A stretch of 64,000 bases of DNA, from NCBI GenBank assembly GCA_028023455.1, contig JAQFVV010000021.1, forward strand, positions 7,282,853-7,346,852, in the 5' to 3' direction. The translations under genes and the position numbers were made by a program. How positions within the stretch are numbered: position 1 is the stretch's first letter; the number at the start of each line of letters is the position of its first letter. This stretch comes from Epiperipatus broadwayi (Eukaryota > Onychophora > Udeonychophora > Euonychophora > Peripatidae). Below, one piece after another: positions 11,031-21,697 of the stretch. The notes beneath the pieces were generated by a model. The model saw only the letters and a program-made list of their open reading frames with translations, ran no database searches and was not told the DNA's origin.

Positions 11031-11290
11031 TGAGCACTGATTATATATATATGGTAGATGATTAACTGGACCAACAGATGAGTACTGGTTCAGCATGAAC
11101 TACATTTATTGGTGATTATTTATCTTTTCTACATGTATGTGGTCATGTGTATTAGTAGTATGAGATAGTGTGGATAGTTGAAGATTGATTGAAAGACTGA
11201 GTTCAAATCCATTATATTTACAATTAAGTTCTAGATATAAGAATGCCTGCATTTCAAATCTAGTCTAAAAAGTATAATTATAATTTTAAA
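10930..11290 (+). mobile_element. SINE-H copy 2 with inverted partial copy
   Basis: An inverted 3' piece (10936-10998, with the B box in reverse, TTTGAACTCAGAC) is joined through (AT)n to a sense copy starting near 11030. In the sense copy the core reads CAGATGA (11075-11081), stem II GTACT-GGTTC-AGCAT (11082-11096), then GAAC. A predicted TA cleavage dinucleotide and TTGG helix-I strand follow. The B-box-like GAGTTCAAATCC is at 11199-11210. One core base (U4 to A) and A15.1 are mutated, so this copy should be inactive. Confidence 0.75.
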
Positions 11291-11837
11291 ATATATCTCT
11301 TCTTATATATTCTATTAATTTTAACAATCGTGTAAATAAATATCAGGTATTACATATATAGAATAGAGAATAACCAATAATATTTCTAAAGTAATAATCT
11401 TCATATAACCATATGTGGTTCTAGTGTAGTAGAGGAGTATCAAATTCTGAAGTATAAGGTCTTTGAATAAATTCAGTTTTGGAACTTCTGGCACTCAAAT
11501 AATAGTCACTTGATTGTCTATTTTTCTATCTAATCTTCATATTCATATATTAAATTATCCTTCACAAGTCATATTTTCCAGAAGTCATTTTAGTCAATAC
11601 AAATATATTTTTTTTTTTTTTTGGATTAGTAGATTAATATTAAAAGTTATTATTTGCAAATATATTAAAGTGCCTTCTAAAAAATTTGAATTGGAAAGGA
11701 TTTTTATGTTATTTGTCTGAAGGTTTGTAATGATGGTATATTATTAGATATCTATATTATTCTCCTAAGATTACTTCAGAAATGCTATTATTATTATATG
11801 CATAGACTAATACATCCAGTATATCAAAATATTAGTC

Positions 11838-12040
11838 CATTAGTTTAGAAATCATAAGTAATTAATCTTTAATAGTAATAATAATAGTAATGATGATAAT
11901 GATGGTAATAGTAATAATAATAATAACAATAATAATGATATAATAAGAAGAAGAAAAAGAAGAAGGAGAAGATGAAGAAGAAGAATGAGAAGAAGACCAT
12001 TAGTTTAGAAATCATAAGTAATTAACCTTTAATAATAATA
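11838..12040 (+). repeat. Tandem duplication at the edge of the microsatellite
   Basis: The 30-odd bases starting 'ccattagtttagaaatcata' occur at about 11838 and again at about 11998. Each is followed by AAT/GAT-rich then GAA-rich DNA. The microsatellite and its unique flank were therefore duplicated as a unit of about 160 bp. Confidence 0.85.
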
Positions 12041-12055
12041 ATGATGATGATGATG

Positions 12056-12142
<87 letters not shown>
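12031..12142. repeat. (AAT)n microsatellite
   Basis: AAT/ATG trinucleotides, then about 28 AAT units, running directly into the (GAA)n tract. Confidence 0.95.
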
Positions 12143-12143
<1 letters not shown>

Positions 12144-12784
12144 GAAGAAGAAGAAGACGAAGAAGAAGACGAAGAAGAAGACGAAGAAGAGAAGAAGAAG
12201 AAGAAGAAGAAGAAGAAGAAGAAGAAGAAGAAGAAGAAGAAGAAGAAGAAGAAGAAGAAGAAGAAGAAGAAGAAGAAGAAGAAGAAGAAGAAGAAGAAGA
12301 AGAAGAAGAAGAAGAAGAAGAAGAAGAAGAAGAAGAAGAAGAAGAAGAAGAAGAAGAAGAAGAAGAAGAAGAAGAAGAAGAAGAAGAAGAAGAAGAAGAA
12401 GAAGAAGAAGAAGAAGAAGAAGAAGAAGAAGAAGAAGAAGAAGAAGAAGAAGAAGAAGAAGAAGAAGAAGAAGAAGAAGAAGAAGAAGAAGAAGAAGAAG
12501 AAGAAGAAGAAGAAGAAGAAGAAGAAGAAGAAGAAGAAGAAGGAGAAGAAGAAGAAGAAGAAGAAGAAGAAGAAGAAGAAGAAGAAGAAGAAGAAGAAGA
12601 AGAAGAAGAAGAAGAAGAAGAAGAAGAAGAAGAAGAAGAAGAAGAAGAAGAAGAAGAAGAAGAAGAAGAAGAAGAAGAAGAAGAAGAAGAAGAAGAAGAA
12701 GAAGAAGAAGAAGAAGAAGAAGAAGAAGAAGAAGAAGAAGAAGAAGAAGAAGAAGAAGAAGAAGAAGAAGAAGAAGAGGAGAAG
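12143..12784. repeat. (GAA)n tract of about 640 bp
   Basis: More than 200 almost uninterrupted GAA triplets. There are three GAC variants near 12157-12183, one phase slip near 12190 and one GGA near 12542. Purine-pyrimidine mirror-repeat DNA of this kind can form intramolecular triplexes. Open frames across it (poly-Glu, poly-Ser, poly-Phe) are artefacts of the repeat. Confidence 0.98.
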
Positions 12785-13269
12785 AACAGGCACATGGGAT
12801 TAGATATTAAAATGTTATTACAAAATGATGATTTTGATTATAAGTTATAAGTGGTATAGTTTTCCAGGATATGACATATCCTAATTTTAATTAACTAATC
12901 TTATAATTTAATCATGAATTAAATAAGTAATATTTTTTTTACATTGAAGAGGACTGTATTTTATTTCAGTATTGATTAAACATTAGATAAGCTTTTGCCA
13001 ATAGTAAGGATAAGGAAATATTTATTCTTTTACAGAGTCCATTTTCTACCAAAATCTTTTTAATGCCTAATTCAAGCTAAATTTCTATTCCACGTTTCTT
13101 GTGTAATAATTACTTAGAAGAAATGTACATATTAGTTTAAATCTGCCCTTACTGCTTTAAAAATATATAAAATGTTTTCATACCTATGATGCATATGCAA
13201 TTGTACACACATAATGTGGCTTGCCTGCTATTGTACGATATTTGACATTAAGAAATAGAATGCAGTCAA

Positions 13270-13365
13270 GCATTGGTGGTCGAGTGGTCAGCACAGCCGC
13301 CTTACAAGCAGTTGTCCCGGGTTAGCGGGTTCGCTTCCTGGCCAATGCTATGACACATAAAAAAA
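13270..13365 (+). mobile_element. SINE-T (tRNA-derived SINE) copy 1, 16-bp TSD
   Basis: The head folds like a tRNA. GCATTGG at 13270-13276 pairs with CCAATGC at 13342-13348 as a 7-bp acceptor stem. An A-box-like TGGTCGAGTGGTCAG and a B-box GGTTCGCTTCC follow. A short tail and poly(A) end the element. TSDs are AATAGAATGCAGTCAA (13254-13269) and AATAGAATGCATTCAA (13366-13381), one mismatch apart. It is LINE-mobilised by its structure. Confidence 0.92.
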
Positions 13366-13789
13366 AATAGAATGCATTCAAAAGAAATAATAAGGAATAA
13401 TTCAACGCATATTCTCTCAAATTCTTGCCCAGGAACATCTTGAACAAAACTTAACAATCCACAATCTAGGGATCAATCCACATTTTATGTTTATTGACAG
13501 TTAGTTTACATATAGCTTGCTGGCGATTTTCAGTATTTCCACATTATTTAATATATTTCAATTGTGCACTCTCATGCTGTAAATTTTATTGTAATTAACA
13601 TTCCTTACAAGATTATATTCTTGGAATAATTATAGATTAGCTATGCATTAAACCTTATGTACTGCTCTGTGTGTGATTTAAACTTTCCTTTGTATATATG
13701 TTAATATTTGTAAATAATCTGTTTTTAATTAAAAATAAAAAAGTGTAAGTAAGTGTTACATTTTTAAATCGCTTGTAACACCTCAGACT

Positions 13790-14320
13790 TTTATGTAGAC
13801 CTTGGTTTGTAAGATTTTAAGTAGAAATAACTTAGTATTAAAAGAAAATATGCCTATATGTTTGAAAGAAAAGGTTTTTAATGAATGTGTTTTACCAGTT
13901 CTTACTTATGGATCTGAAACTTGGGCACTTAACAGAGGAGCATTAGGAGAGACTTCAGACTACTCAATGAATTATGGAGCGATGTAGGTAGCTTTAACCA
14001 GAAGAGATTGAAAATGAAATACATGAGTGAGAGAACAAACAGGGATTACTGACATCACCAAAAGAATTATGGGAGTAAAGTGGAACTGGGCTGGATATAT
14101 TGCTAGAAGAGATAACAATAGTTGGGCAGTTGAAATATTAAACTGGATTCCAAGAGATTGTAAAAGACTAGAAAGAGATCACATAGTGTGATGGATGGAT
14201 GAAATAAGAAAGTGTGCTGGAGTGATGGAGAGAAGAGAGGATAGAGATCGGAGATAATTTGAACTTGGAGAAACCTTCATCCTGCAATGGATCGACAATG
14301 ATTGAAAACGATGATGATGA
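13790..14320 (+). pseudogene. RTE-like LINE 3' fragment
   Basis: Begins in the post-RT region with VFNECVLPVLTYGSETWALNRG (about 13885-13950). After frameshifts it continues with DITKRIMGVKWNWAGYIARR (about 14050-14110), then EILNWIPRD, WMDEIRKCAG and LGETFILQWID. A GATGAT tail follows. This order (YGSETWALT, RI..KW.WAGHIAR, LxWxPR, W.DEI) is characteristic of the RTE-like C-terminus. Stops at 13986, 14010 and elsewhere show it is dead. It is 5'-truncated, as is usual. Confidence 0.85.
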
Positions 14321-15390
14321 TATATCTTATTTACCACAGTGGAGTTAGATTTGCATTTATTCCTTTTTAATTGCTGCCTCTAATTTAATTTTTTTTTTCT
14401 GAAAAATTATTATTTTTACTTATTTATTGAGATTCTCAAATTGTGACCTTAATTTACTTTTTCTAAGTTCTGTACAGTTTAGTGCAGTTGAAGAATGAAA
14501 TTCATAGAGTTAAAAGTCTCTGGACTGAAGCTCAACTGTTATTTCCGTTTCTTGAATGTCACGTGATTCTACAGTGACGAATTATTCAATTATATATATA
14601 TGTAGCTCTCTCTACTCGGTGTGGTAAACAGCATTTACATAAATCATAAAATAAATTCACTATTTTACTTTTATTAAGATCGAATGGTATTTGATGCTTT
14701 GTTCGGTAATTAATACAAAATAATTTTAATTAATACAGAGTTTGAATGATATGCGTGTATATATTATAAACCATTAATGAACGTTTTAAATCAATACAAG
14801 AATACTTACTGAACTAAAAACAAGAATTAATTGTTGTGAAAGATTCATCTGCTTTTATTTACTAAAAAAATATTAAATGAAAACTTTCCGTTTTGTTTAT
14901 TTTTGTTTAGATCACATTACATTTGAGCGTGTAGTTTGTAAATGTTTATTCAAGAAATAATGACCTAAGGTTAGATTTAATCTAAAGAAGCCAAGCAAAT
15001 GTACTATCGTAGAGTTTACCAATAGTTTTTAAATCTTGCCAAGTTTTATTCTACTTTATTTGATAATAATAGTAATCAGTTTTTGAAGGGAAAAGGTTAT
15101 GTGCACTAGAGAATATATTTATAAAACAAAATTAATGAATAACTTCTCGAGTGTCAATAGTTTATTATATTGTTTTATTTAAATACACCTATCATCGGTA
15201 ACAATGAATTGTTAATGGCTATTCATATCATTAACAATGAATTGTTAATGGCTATTCATAATTGCAAAGCAAATTTTATGTATTATGCTTTAGATTTTGT
15301 ATATAATATTTTAAAAAAAAGAATAATATAGCATAATCAAATGTTTTGTTGCTCGGGAGGTCATAACATGATTCAGTAGAAAATTATTTC
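14321..15390. other. AT-rich interval, no gene seen
   Basis: Contains a short tandem duplication (about 33-bp unit, 'aacaatgaattgttaatggc') at 15199-15262 and nothing else I can assign. Confidence 0.5.
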
Positions 15391-15610
15391 TCCCTTACCA
15401 TAGTTATGCCATCTAGTATAAGCATCAGTAATCAATAATAATCTTTTGGATGAAGCAGGAGCAATGCAGATCTCTCTCACTGATGAAAATCATAAGCTAA
15501 AAACTAGTTGCGGAATGTTGGATAGATCAGCATTAAAGTACTATCATTGGACATCTATTGATTACTAATGCTTAAACTAAGTGACATAACTGTAGTAAGG
15601 GAAAAAAAAC
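15390..15610 (+). mobile_element. Diverged FB-A-like foldback
   Basis: Arms 'cccttaccatagttatg' (left) and 'cataactgtagtaaggg' (right) are inverted. The centre carries CTCACTGATGAAAATCATAAGC followed by AAAAACTAGTTG, a decayed version of the FB-A hammerhead-like block with an intact CTGATGA. 'atctattgattactaa' also matches FB-A. Confidence 0.65.
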
Positions 15611-16019
15611 AAAACCTCTAAAATAGCAATGTACAAGCTGAAGTCAGGCAGTGATATATGAGGTTATAACAAGTGGGCAATAATATTGACAGTTAAGTTT
15701 CAGTCTAGAGATCTTTGGCTCTTCAGTACATTACTACAAAAAGTAAAAAAAAATAGTAGATTATAAATGGACTCTGAGAAGAAATGGAAAACCATAGAAA
15801 AGAGTTTAATCTATTAGTGAATTATTTAGATTCTCAATTTAATGCTTTTATTTGAAAATTGGCAATCAAAACCAACTACTATCACAATATATATTTTTTC
15901 CACTTTTCTTAGATTTATAATTCTATAATTAAAATAGAAGTAAATGGATTTTTCTTGAATTATACTTATAATTGTTTATGTTTAATTTTTTTAAAAATAT
16001 TATTAATACTTTTTTTTCC

Positions 16020-16240
16020 ATATCTGAACTTAGTTCAGTCCCACATGGATATTTAAGTTAGATAGTTGGATTTGAAGACATATAGATGTCTGAAAATGTC
16101 AGATTTTCTACTTAATAGTAACCATTAGATAAATTCTGAACTTGAGCTGGTATTTTTAAATCTAATGTCTGAATATCCTAGTGCCTCACTGATGACAGCC
16201 AGCAGCAAGAAATCAGAGATATTCAAAAAAGCTAATTAAA
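16020..16240 (+). mobile_element. FB-D half copy
   Basis: Shares with 5470-5770 the order 'gaacttagttcag' ... 'ggatttgaagacatata' ... 'gtgcctcactgatgac' ... GAAATCAGAG. CTGATGA is intact here; stem II is not. Confidence 0.55.
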
Positions 16241-16260
16241 AGCCTATTAATGCTCATTAC

Positions 16261-16261
<1 letters not shown>

Positions 16262-16329
<68 letters not shown>
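16262..16329. repeat. (AT)n microsatellite
   Basis: Pure TA repeat of about 66 bp between an FB-D fragment and an RTE-like LINE tail. Confidence 0.97.
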
Positions 16330-16332
<3 letters not shown>

Positions 16333-16334
16333 TA

Positions 16335-16545
16335 TAATAGATGGTGAGTTGAAATCTTGAACTGGATTCCAAAAGATTGTAAAAGACTTATAAAGAGACT
16401 ATATGTGAGAAGGATGGATAAAATAATAAAGTGTGCTAGAATGATGTGAAGAAGAAAGGCTAGAGATCAAAGAAGATGAACATGGAGAGACTGTCAATCT
16501 GCAATCAATCAATAATGGTTGAAAATTTTGATGCTGATGACAGTG
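16335..16545 (+). pseudogene. RTE-like LINE 3' tail
   Basis: Matches the last 200 bp of the copy at 13790-14320: 'aactggattcca' (LxWIP), then the W.D.I.K and ROW.R-type region, then 'tctgcaatcaatcaataat' and a GAT-rich end. The reading frame is destroyed. Confidence 0.8.
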
Positions 16546-16739
16546 TATGTTTGTATACATATTGTATAATTGTTATATGTCATATGTTTAATACTGTTTA
16601 ATTTTGTTATATTTGTAAGTATTTGTAGTTTATTATTCGTTCTGAGTGTTTACATATGAAAATAATATATATTGCCATTTATGTAATGTACATTCAAGGA
16701 TTAAAATAGATCACAATTACATTGAGAAGAACACAAGAT

Positions 16740-16930
16740 ACCATACCATTTACACCTTTTTTAAACACTTTATCAATACTTTTATTTATATCAAACTAAC
16801 AGTTTTGACTGTCCTGCAGTCATCATCTGAGCTCTTGACAAATTGCAGAACAGTCGAAACTGTTAGTTTGATATAAATAAAAGTATTGATAAAGTGTTTA
16901 AGAAAGGTGTAAATGGTATGATATGTTAAA
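16740..16930. repeat. Head-to-head palindrome with two hammerhead-like motifs
   Basis: The left arm (about 16741-16816) is the reverse complement of the right arm (about 16845-16925), with a spacer of under 30 bp. Each arm carries GACTG-N5-CAGTC-(G/A)AAAC-TGTTAG. It is related to the arms of the 430-1388 inverted repeat. Confidence 0.85.
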
Positions 16931-17994
16931 GTAGAAATCAATACATAGGAAAAGAAGAAGTAGAAAATTATATTACATCCATAAGAACATAAGATGTTTG
17001 CTGATATATAAATGTTATATAATAGCATTTTACATTATATTATTTATTGAAAAATTATAAGAGAAAATCAGCATAATTGATTATATTTATTTCCGTTTTG
17101 GATAATACAATAGATATTATATCATATTGCAAAGCTACCTTTTATTTTTCATCTTATACACATACTTTTATATTTATATGTATTATACACAAATTTACAT
17201 TATTATACTTATTGTTACATATCTCCTAAGGTTATGTGATTTATGTGAATAACAAAAACAAATTACAATTTGTGTGTGGACCACAGGATTTGTCTTCTCT
17301 AGTATTCAAAACTTAAAAGACCCATTGAGTGAGTAAGAATTAAATTATTTTTAAAACAAATTACAACAAACAGCTTAATTTTTTTTTATTAAATAAATAG
17401 TAAAAAAAAAAAGAATTGAGAAGGTATTTACTTCTTCAAAAACTGGATACTTGTATGTTTAGCTTGCTTTATACATAATAATTATATATCATCACCATTA
17501 ATAATCATTTGCAAACAAGTATGACCATTCCAAATTCCAAGTGAAAAGCTAAAAAGTCCAAATAGTAATAATGATGATGATGATGATTACGATGATAATG
17601 GTGATGACAGTGATTTACTGGAGATGAGATTAGCAATAACTCTACATATCAAACTGTAATTTACAAATACATCCACATATAAAACATATTGGTTCATTTA
17701 TTTGATGTTTCATAATGCTTTCATATTTTTTGTATACAAACTTTTTTCTGGTATAAACTCAAGAAATTATTAAAAATTAAAACTTATAATGTTATTACAT
17801 GTTTGCATAATTTGTACAATCACTTAAAAAACAATCAATTTTTTGGAAAACACATTTTACTGCTTTTTTTTTTTTTACATAAGGAGTTTACATTTTTATA
17901 TTTGTATATGTTTAAAAATTATTGTTGCAAAAGACAAAATATACATTCCTTGATCATCATTTTCTATGCTAACACAAGCTATTAAAACAGTATA
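16931..17994. other. AT-rich interval with a short (GAT)n
   Basis: Only a short (GAT)n near 17565-17610 stands out. No protein-like ORF. Confidence 0.5.
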
Positions 17995-18275
17995 ATGTGA
18001 TGCACTGTGACATCTTCTTGTATGGAGTCAGAAGTCTCTCAGCCACTATGCCCAGACAAACCTGTTTACCACTTTACAGTCCCTTTCCATTTCCTGCTCT
18101 AAATTTTCCCATATTCTTCTCTATCCTGCTGCATACCATTTCCACAACATAATCTTCAACTCCATGGCCTTTATGTCGAAATACTCTCTTATTTTTTCCC
18201 AAACACAGCATAAAAAAGATGAACTCACTTTCTGTGTAATCACTTTGTTTATATTCATTCTTCCACAATTTCATT
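17995..18275 (-). pseudogene. APE-type LINE 3' end, third copy in array
   Basis: About 280 bp matching the last part of the LINE at 19051-22640. The 66-residue minus frame (18074-18274) holds LWKNEYKQSDYTESEF and a C-terminal tail. Its 5' truncation point abuts the ATCACA-type tail of the next copy at about 18275. Confidence 0.8.
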
Positions 18276-19050
18276 GTAATGTGATGTGATGTACTGTAGC
18301 TTCTCCTTAAATGAAGTCAAAAATCTCTCAGCAATTATGCCCAGAGAAACTTGTTAGCCACTTTATTTTCCATTCCCCACTCTAAGTTTTTCCATATTCT
18401 GCTTCATCCCATTTCTGCAACAAAATCTTTGTCAACTCTATGGCCTTTATTTCTAAATCTCCCTTATCTTTTCCCAAACCCAACATAAAAACCAATAATC
18501 CACTTTCTGTATAATCACTTTTTTTCATATTTATTCTTCCATAACTTTATTATATGTACCCTTTCTGTTTTCAAGCATTTACATTCAATTAACAGATGCC
18601 TAATATTTTCTATTCCTTCCTTACATAATTTACAGACTAAATCACCTATACTTTTCCATTTACATGTATATTCTTTTGTTGCTAAAGATCTTGTTTGAGC
18701 TTTAAACAATAAACTACTTTCCTCACTATTATCGTATATTAACTAACACCTAATATTCTGTTTATTTCTATATATATTTAAACTCCTTTTATTCTTCATA
18801 CTAGTTCTCCATCTCTCTAACTCCCTATTCTTTATTAATAAATCTATTCTTTTATCCCATTCCTTACCACTATAACACTCAACAATCCTCCTAACACAAT
18901 CATCCCATCTTTTGTACAAATATATGATATAAATTCTTTATCCAAATCTTTTGCATGCCACATTACCTTTCTCACCCATCTTGTTGCCTGCCCTTTACTC
19001 ATAACCCAATTAAATACTATTTTGGCTCTTCTTTTATTATTCATAAACTG
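18276..19050 (-). pseudogene. APE-type LINE 3' end, second copy in array
   Basis: About 775 bp of the same 3' end in the same orientation. Minus frames at 18844-19098 and 18515-18709 contain QATRWVRKVMWHAKDLDKEFI, then the zinc-knuckle-like CKLCKEGIENIRHLLIECKC. Stops interrupt it. The 3' tail ends in TACATCACATCACATTAC-like repeats. Confidence 0.85.
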
Positions 19051-19159
19051 CATGTGATGTAATGTGATGTATTGTGGCTTCTTCTTAAACGAAGTCAAGA
19101 ATATCTCAGCAATTATTCCCAGATAAACCTGTTAGCCACTTTATTTTCCATTCCCCACT

Positions 19160-19771
19160 CTAAATTTTCCCATTTTCTGCTCCACCCCATTTCCACAACA
19201 TAATCTGTGTCAACTCTATAACCTTTATATCTAAATCCCCTTTATCTTTTCCCAAACCCAGCATAAAAAACAATAATTCACTTTCTGTATAATCACTTTT
19301 TTCATATTTATTCTTCCATAACTTCATTATATGTACCCTTTCTGTTTTCAAGCACTTACATTCAATTAACAAATGCCTAATATTTAACAAATGCCTAATA
19401 TTTTCTATTCCTTCCTTACATAATTTACAAAATAAATCACCCATTTTTTTCCATTTACATATATATTCTCTTGTAGCTAAAGATTCTGTTCGAGCCTTAA
19501 ATAATAAACTACTTTCCTTACTATTATCATATACTAACCCCCACCTAATATTCTGTTTATTTCTATATATATTTAAACTCTTTTTACTCTCCATACTATT
19601 TCTACATCTCTCTAACTCCCTATTCTTTATTAATAAATCTATTCTTTTATCCCATTCCTTATTACAACAATACTCAACAATCCACTTAACACAATCATCC
19701 CATCTTTTGTACAAATATACTGATATAAGTTCTTTATCCAAATCTTTTGCATACTGCATTACCTTTATCAC
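19160..19771 (-). pseudogene. LINE C-terminal domain with CxxC-H-C motif
   Basis: A 203-residue open frame begins VMQYAKDLDKELIS. It contains EYICKWKKMGDLFCKLCKEG followed by ENIRHLL and ECKCLKTER, a zinc-knuckle-like CxxC-(x)n-H-(x)4-C motif common at the C-terminus of Jockey/I/R1-type LINEs. A 15-bp internal duplication (NIRHLL twice) is visible at about 19375-19395. Confidence 0.85.
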
Positions 19772-19912
19772 CCATCTTGTTACCTACCCTTTACTCATAA
19801 CCCAATTAAATACTATTTTAGCTATTCTTTTATTATCCATAAACTGCAATCTACCAAACATTTTCATTTTACTTTTTGCATCTATCCTATGAACACTTGA
19901 CCATCCCATTTC

Positions 19913-20590
19913 TCATTGAATTGCCTCTTTTGCTGTCCATACATCTGCATCCAATGCAAGTCTTCCTACTTCCCTTTGAATTTTTTCTATGTAATCTAAT
20001 ACCTCTTTACTAACATATATTGCATCATTACCATATATTAACCCTGCTACTACAACTCCTTTCCATATAATTCTAACTACATCATATTTATTATATGAAA
20101 ACACTGTTAATTTATTTATCAATCCCTGTCTTTTCTTTGCTCCATCTATCAATTTTTTCTCCCATTCATCGAAATAATTTTTCTGATTACTTAAAATAAT
20201 TCCCAAATAACTATATCTATTCACCACACTTAACTTAATATCTCCCAATAAAAATTCTACATCTTCTCTTTCCCCAGTATTAACCATCATTATATTTGAT
20301 TTTTCTTCACTATATTTAATCCCCATCTCTTTACCAACCCTTGCACATGTCCTCAACATAACTTCCATATCTTCTCTTCTTTCTGCACACACAAAATATA
20401 TCTGCAAAAAAAGACCTGACAAAATATATACTCCCTTACTACCTATTAATGGTATCTCTATCCCTTTTCCTAATCTTTCTATTGCTCTTTCCATTTCACT
20501 CAAATACAACACAAACAAAATAGGTGACATAGGGCATCCTTCTTAGCCCCCACCCCATTTTTAACTTTAACTGATTCTATATTTCCTAAT

Positions 20591-20592
<2 letters not shown>
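19913..20592 (-). pseudogene. LINE reverse transcriptase, catalytic and thumb part
   Basis: A 205-residue frame at 19913-20530 starts at MSPILFVLYLSEME (the family's GCPMSPxLFxLY block; the preceding codons continue it). The catalytic FADD loop is frameshifted: the frame reads GLFLQIYFVCAE, whereas a neighbouring frame still shows FAD. NRYSYLGIILS and YGNDAIYVS match later RT/thumb blocks. The damage to FADD alone makes the enzyme non-functional. Confidence 0.85.

Positions 20593-20661
<69 letters not shown>
20593..20661. repeat. (AT)n microsatellite inside the LINE
   Basis: About 68 bp of TA repeat interrupts the RT coding region. Confidence 0.97.
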
Positions 20662-20668
<7 letters not shown>

Positions 20669-20865
20669 TTTCATTTCTTAATAGTATCTATTAAAGCTTC
20701 ATCCATTCCCAAATTTGCTAAACTTATCCATAATCTATTTCTATCTACTCTTTCATATGCTTTCTCTATATCTATAAAACTCATATATAACTGTTACCTA
20801 AATTCCTACTCATATCCATAAGTTGTGTAACTACAAATAAACTATCTCCTATATGCCTATCTAAT

Positions 20866-21639
20866 CTAAAACCTCCTTGCATCCCCCCCCCCCACTGCAT
20901 TATTCCCTTCCATCCATTTTACAACTCTTCTAGCCACCATATACAAAAAAACTTTATATAAAACTGATGTTACCACTATTGGTCTATAATTATTCGACTT
21001 TCTATGATCCTTACCCTTTCCTTTAAATAATAATCTTACTCTTGTATTACTCCAACTACTTGGGAAAACTCTATTCTGTGCCATTTTATTAAAACAAGAT
21101 AATAACTTTACTTTTGCCCTATATCCTAAATTCATTACCATCTCTGCTGCCCATCCATCTAAACCTCTTGCCTTTCCACTTTTCAATTTCTTCTCTACCT
21201 CATCATTCAGTTCATTTTCTGAAAACTTAATATTCCCATTACTATATGCTTTCATGTTTTCTATCATTCTATCATTCACATCTAACATCTTTTCTATATT
21301 CATTACATATCTATTTAAGATTATCTCTAAATCTTCTCTAGAGCTACACTCTATTCCCTCATCATCTAGTAATACTATCTCTCTCCCCCCTTCATTCCTC
21401 CTTTTAATGTAATTTCAATTTTTTTTACTCCCATCTCTTCCACTTTTATTAATATCCTCCAACAATTTACTATTCAATTTCATTCTCACTCTATAATTAT
21501 CTATTTTAACTAACTTCTTCTTTTCTAAGTACTTTTCCCATTTAGCATTAATATCTTTTTCACTTTCCTTATTCTTAATAGCACACTTATATTCTGTATA
21601 TGCTTCTTTCCTCTCTTTAACACTTTTACTAATTTTCAT
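20866..21639 (-). pseudogene. LINE linker and N-terminal reverse transcriptase
   Basis: A basic linker of 74 residues (21415-21639) precedes a 145-residue frame (20866-21303). That frame holds KSGKARGLDGWAAEMV, WSNTRVRLLFKGKGKD and NNYRPIVVTSVLYKVF, the first conserved blocks of a LINE reverse transcriptase (ARGxDG, hxxLxKGKG, YRPI). The frame is lost at a poly-C run (about 20883) where GG(F/A)R is expected. Confidence 0.85.
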
Positions 21640-21697
21640 TTTTTATTACTTTTAGTCTTCTGAATATTCTCACCTAAAACCCTATTTGCCACTTTTT

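Noticed and set aside
12022-12850. Long ORFs encoding poly-Ser, poly-Phe and poly-Glu
   Set aside because: They are translations of the (GAA)n/(AAT)n microsatellite in several frames; no unique protein sequence.
13270-13350. Functional tRNA gene
   Set aside because: Has a tRNA-like acceptor stem and A/B boxes, but sits between TSDs with a poly(A) tail and recurs as a dispersed SINE.
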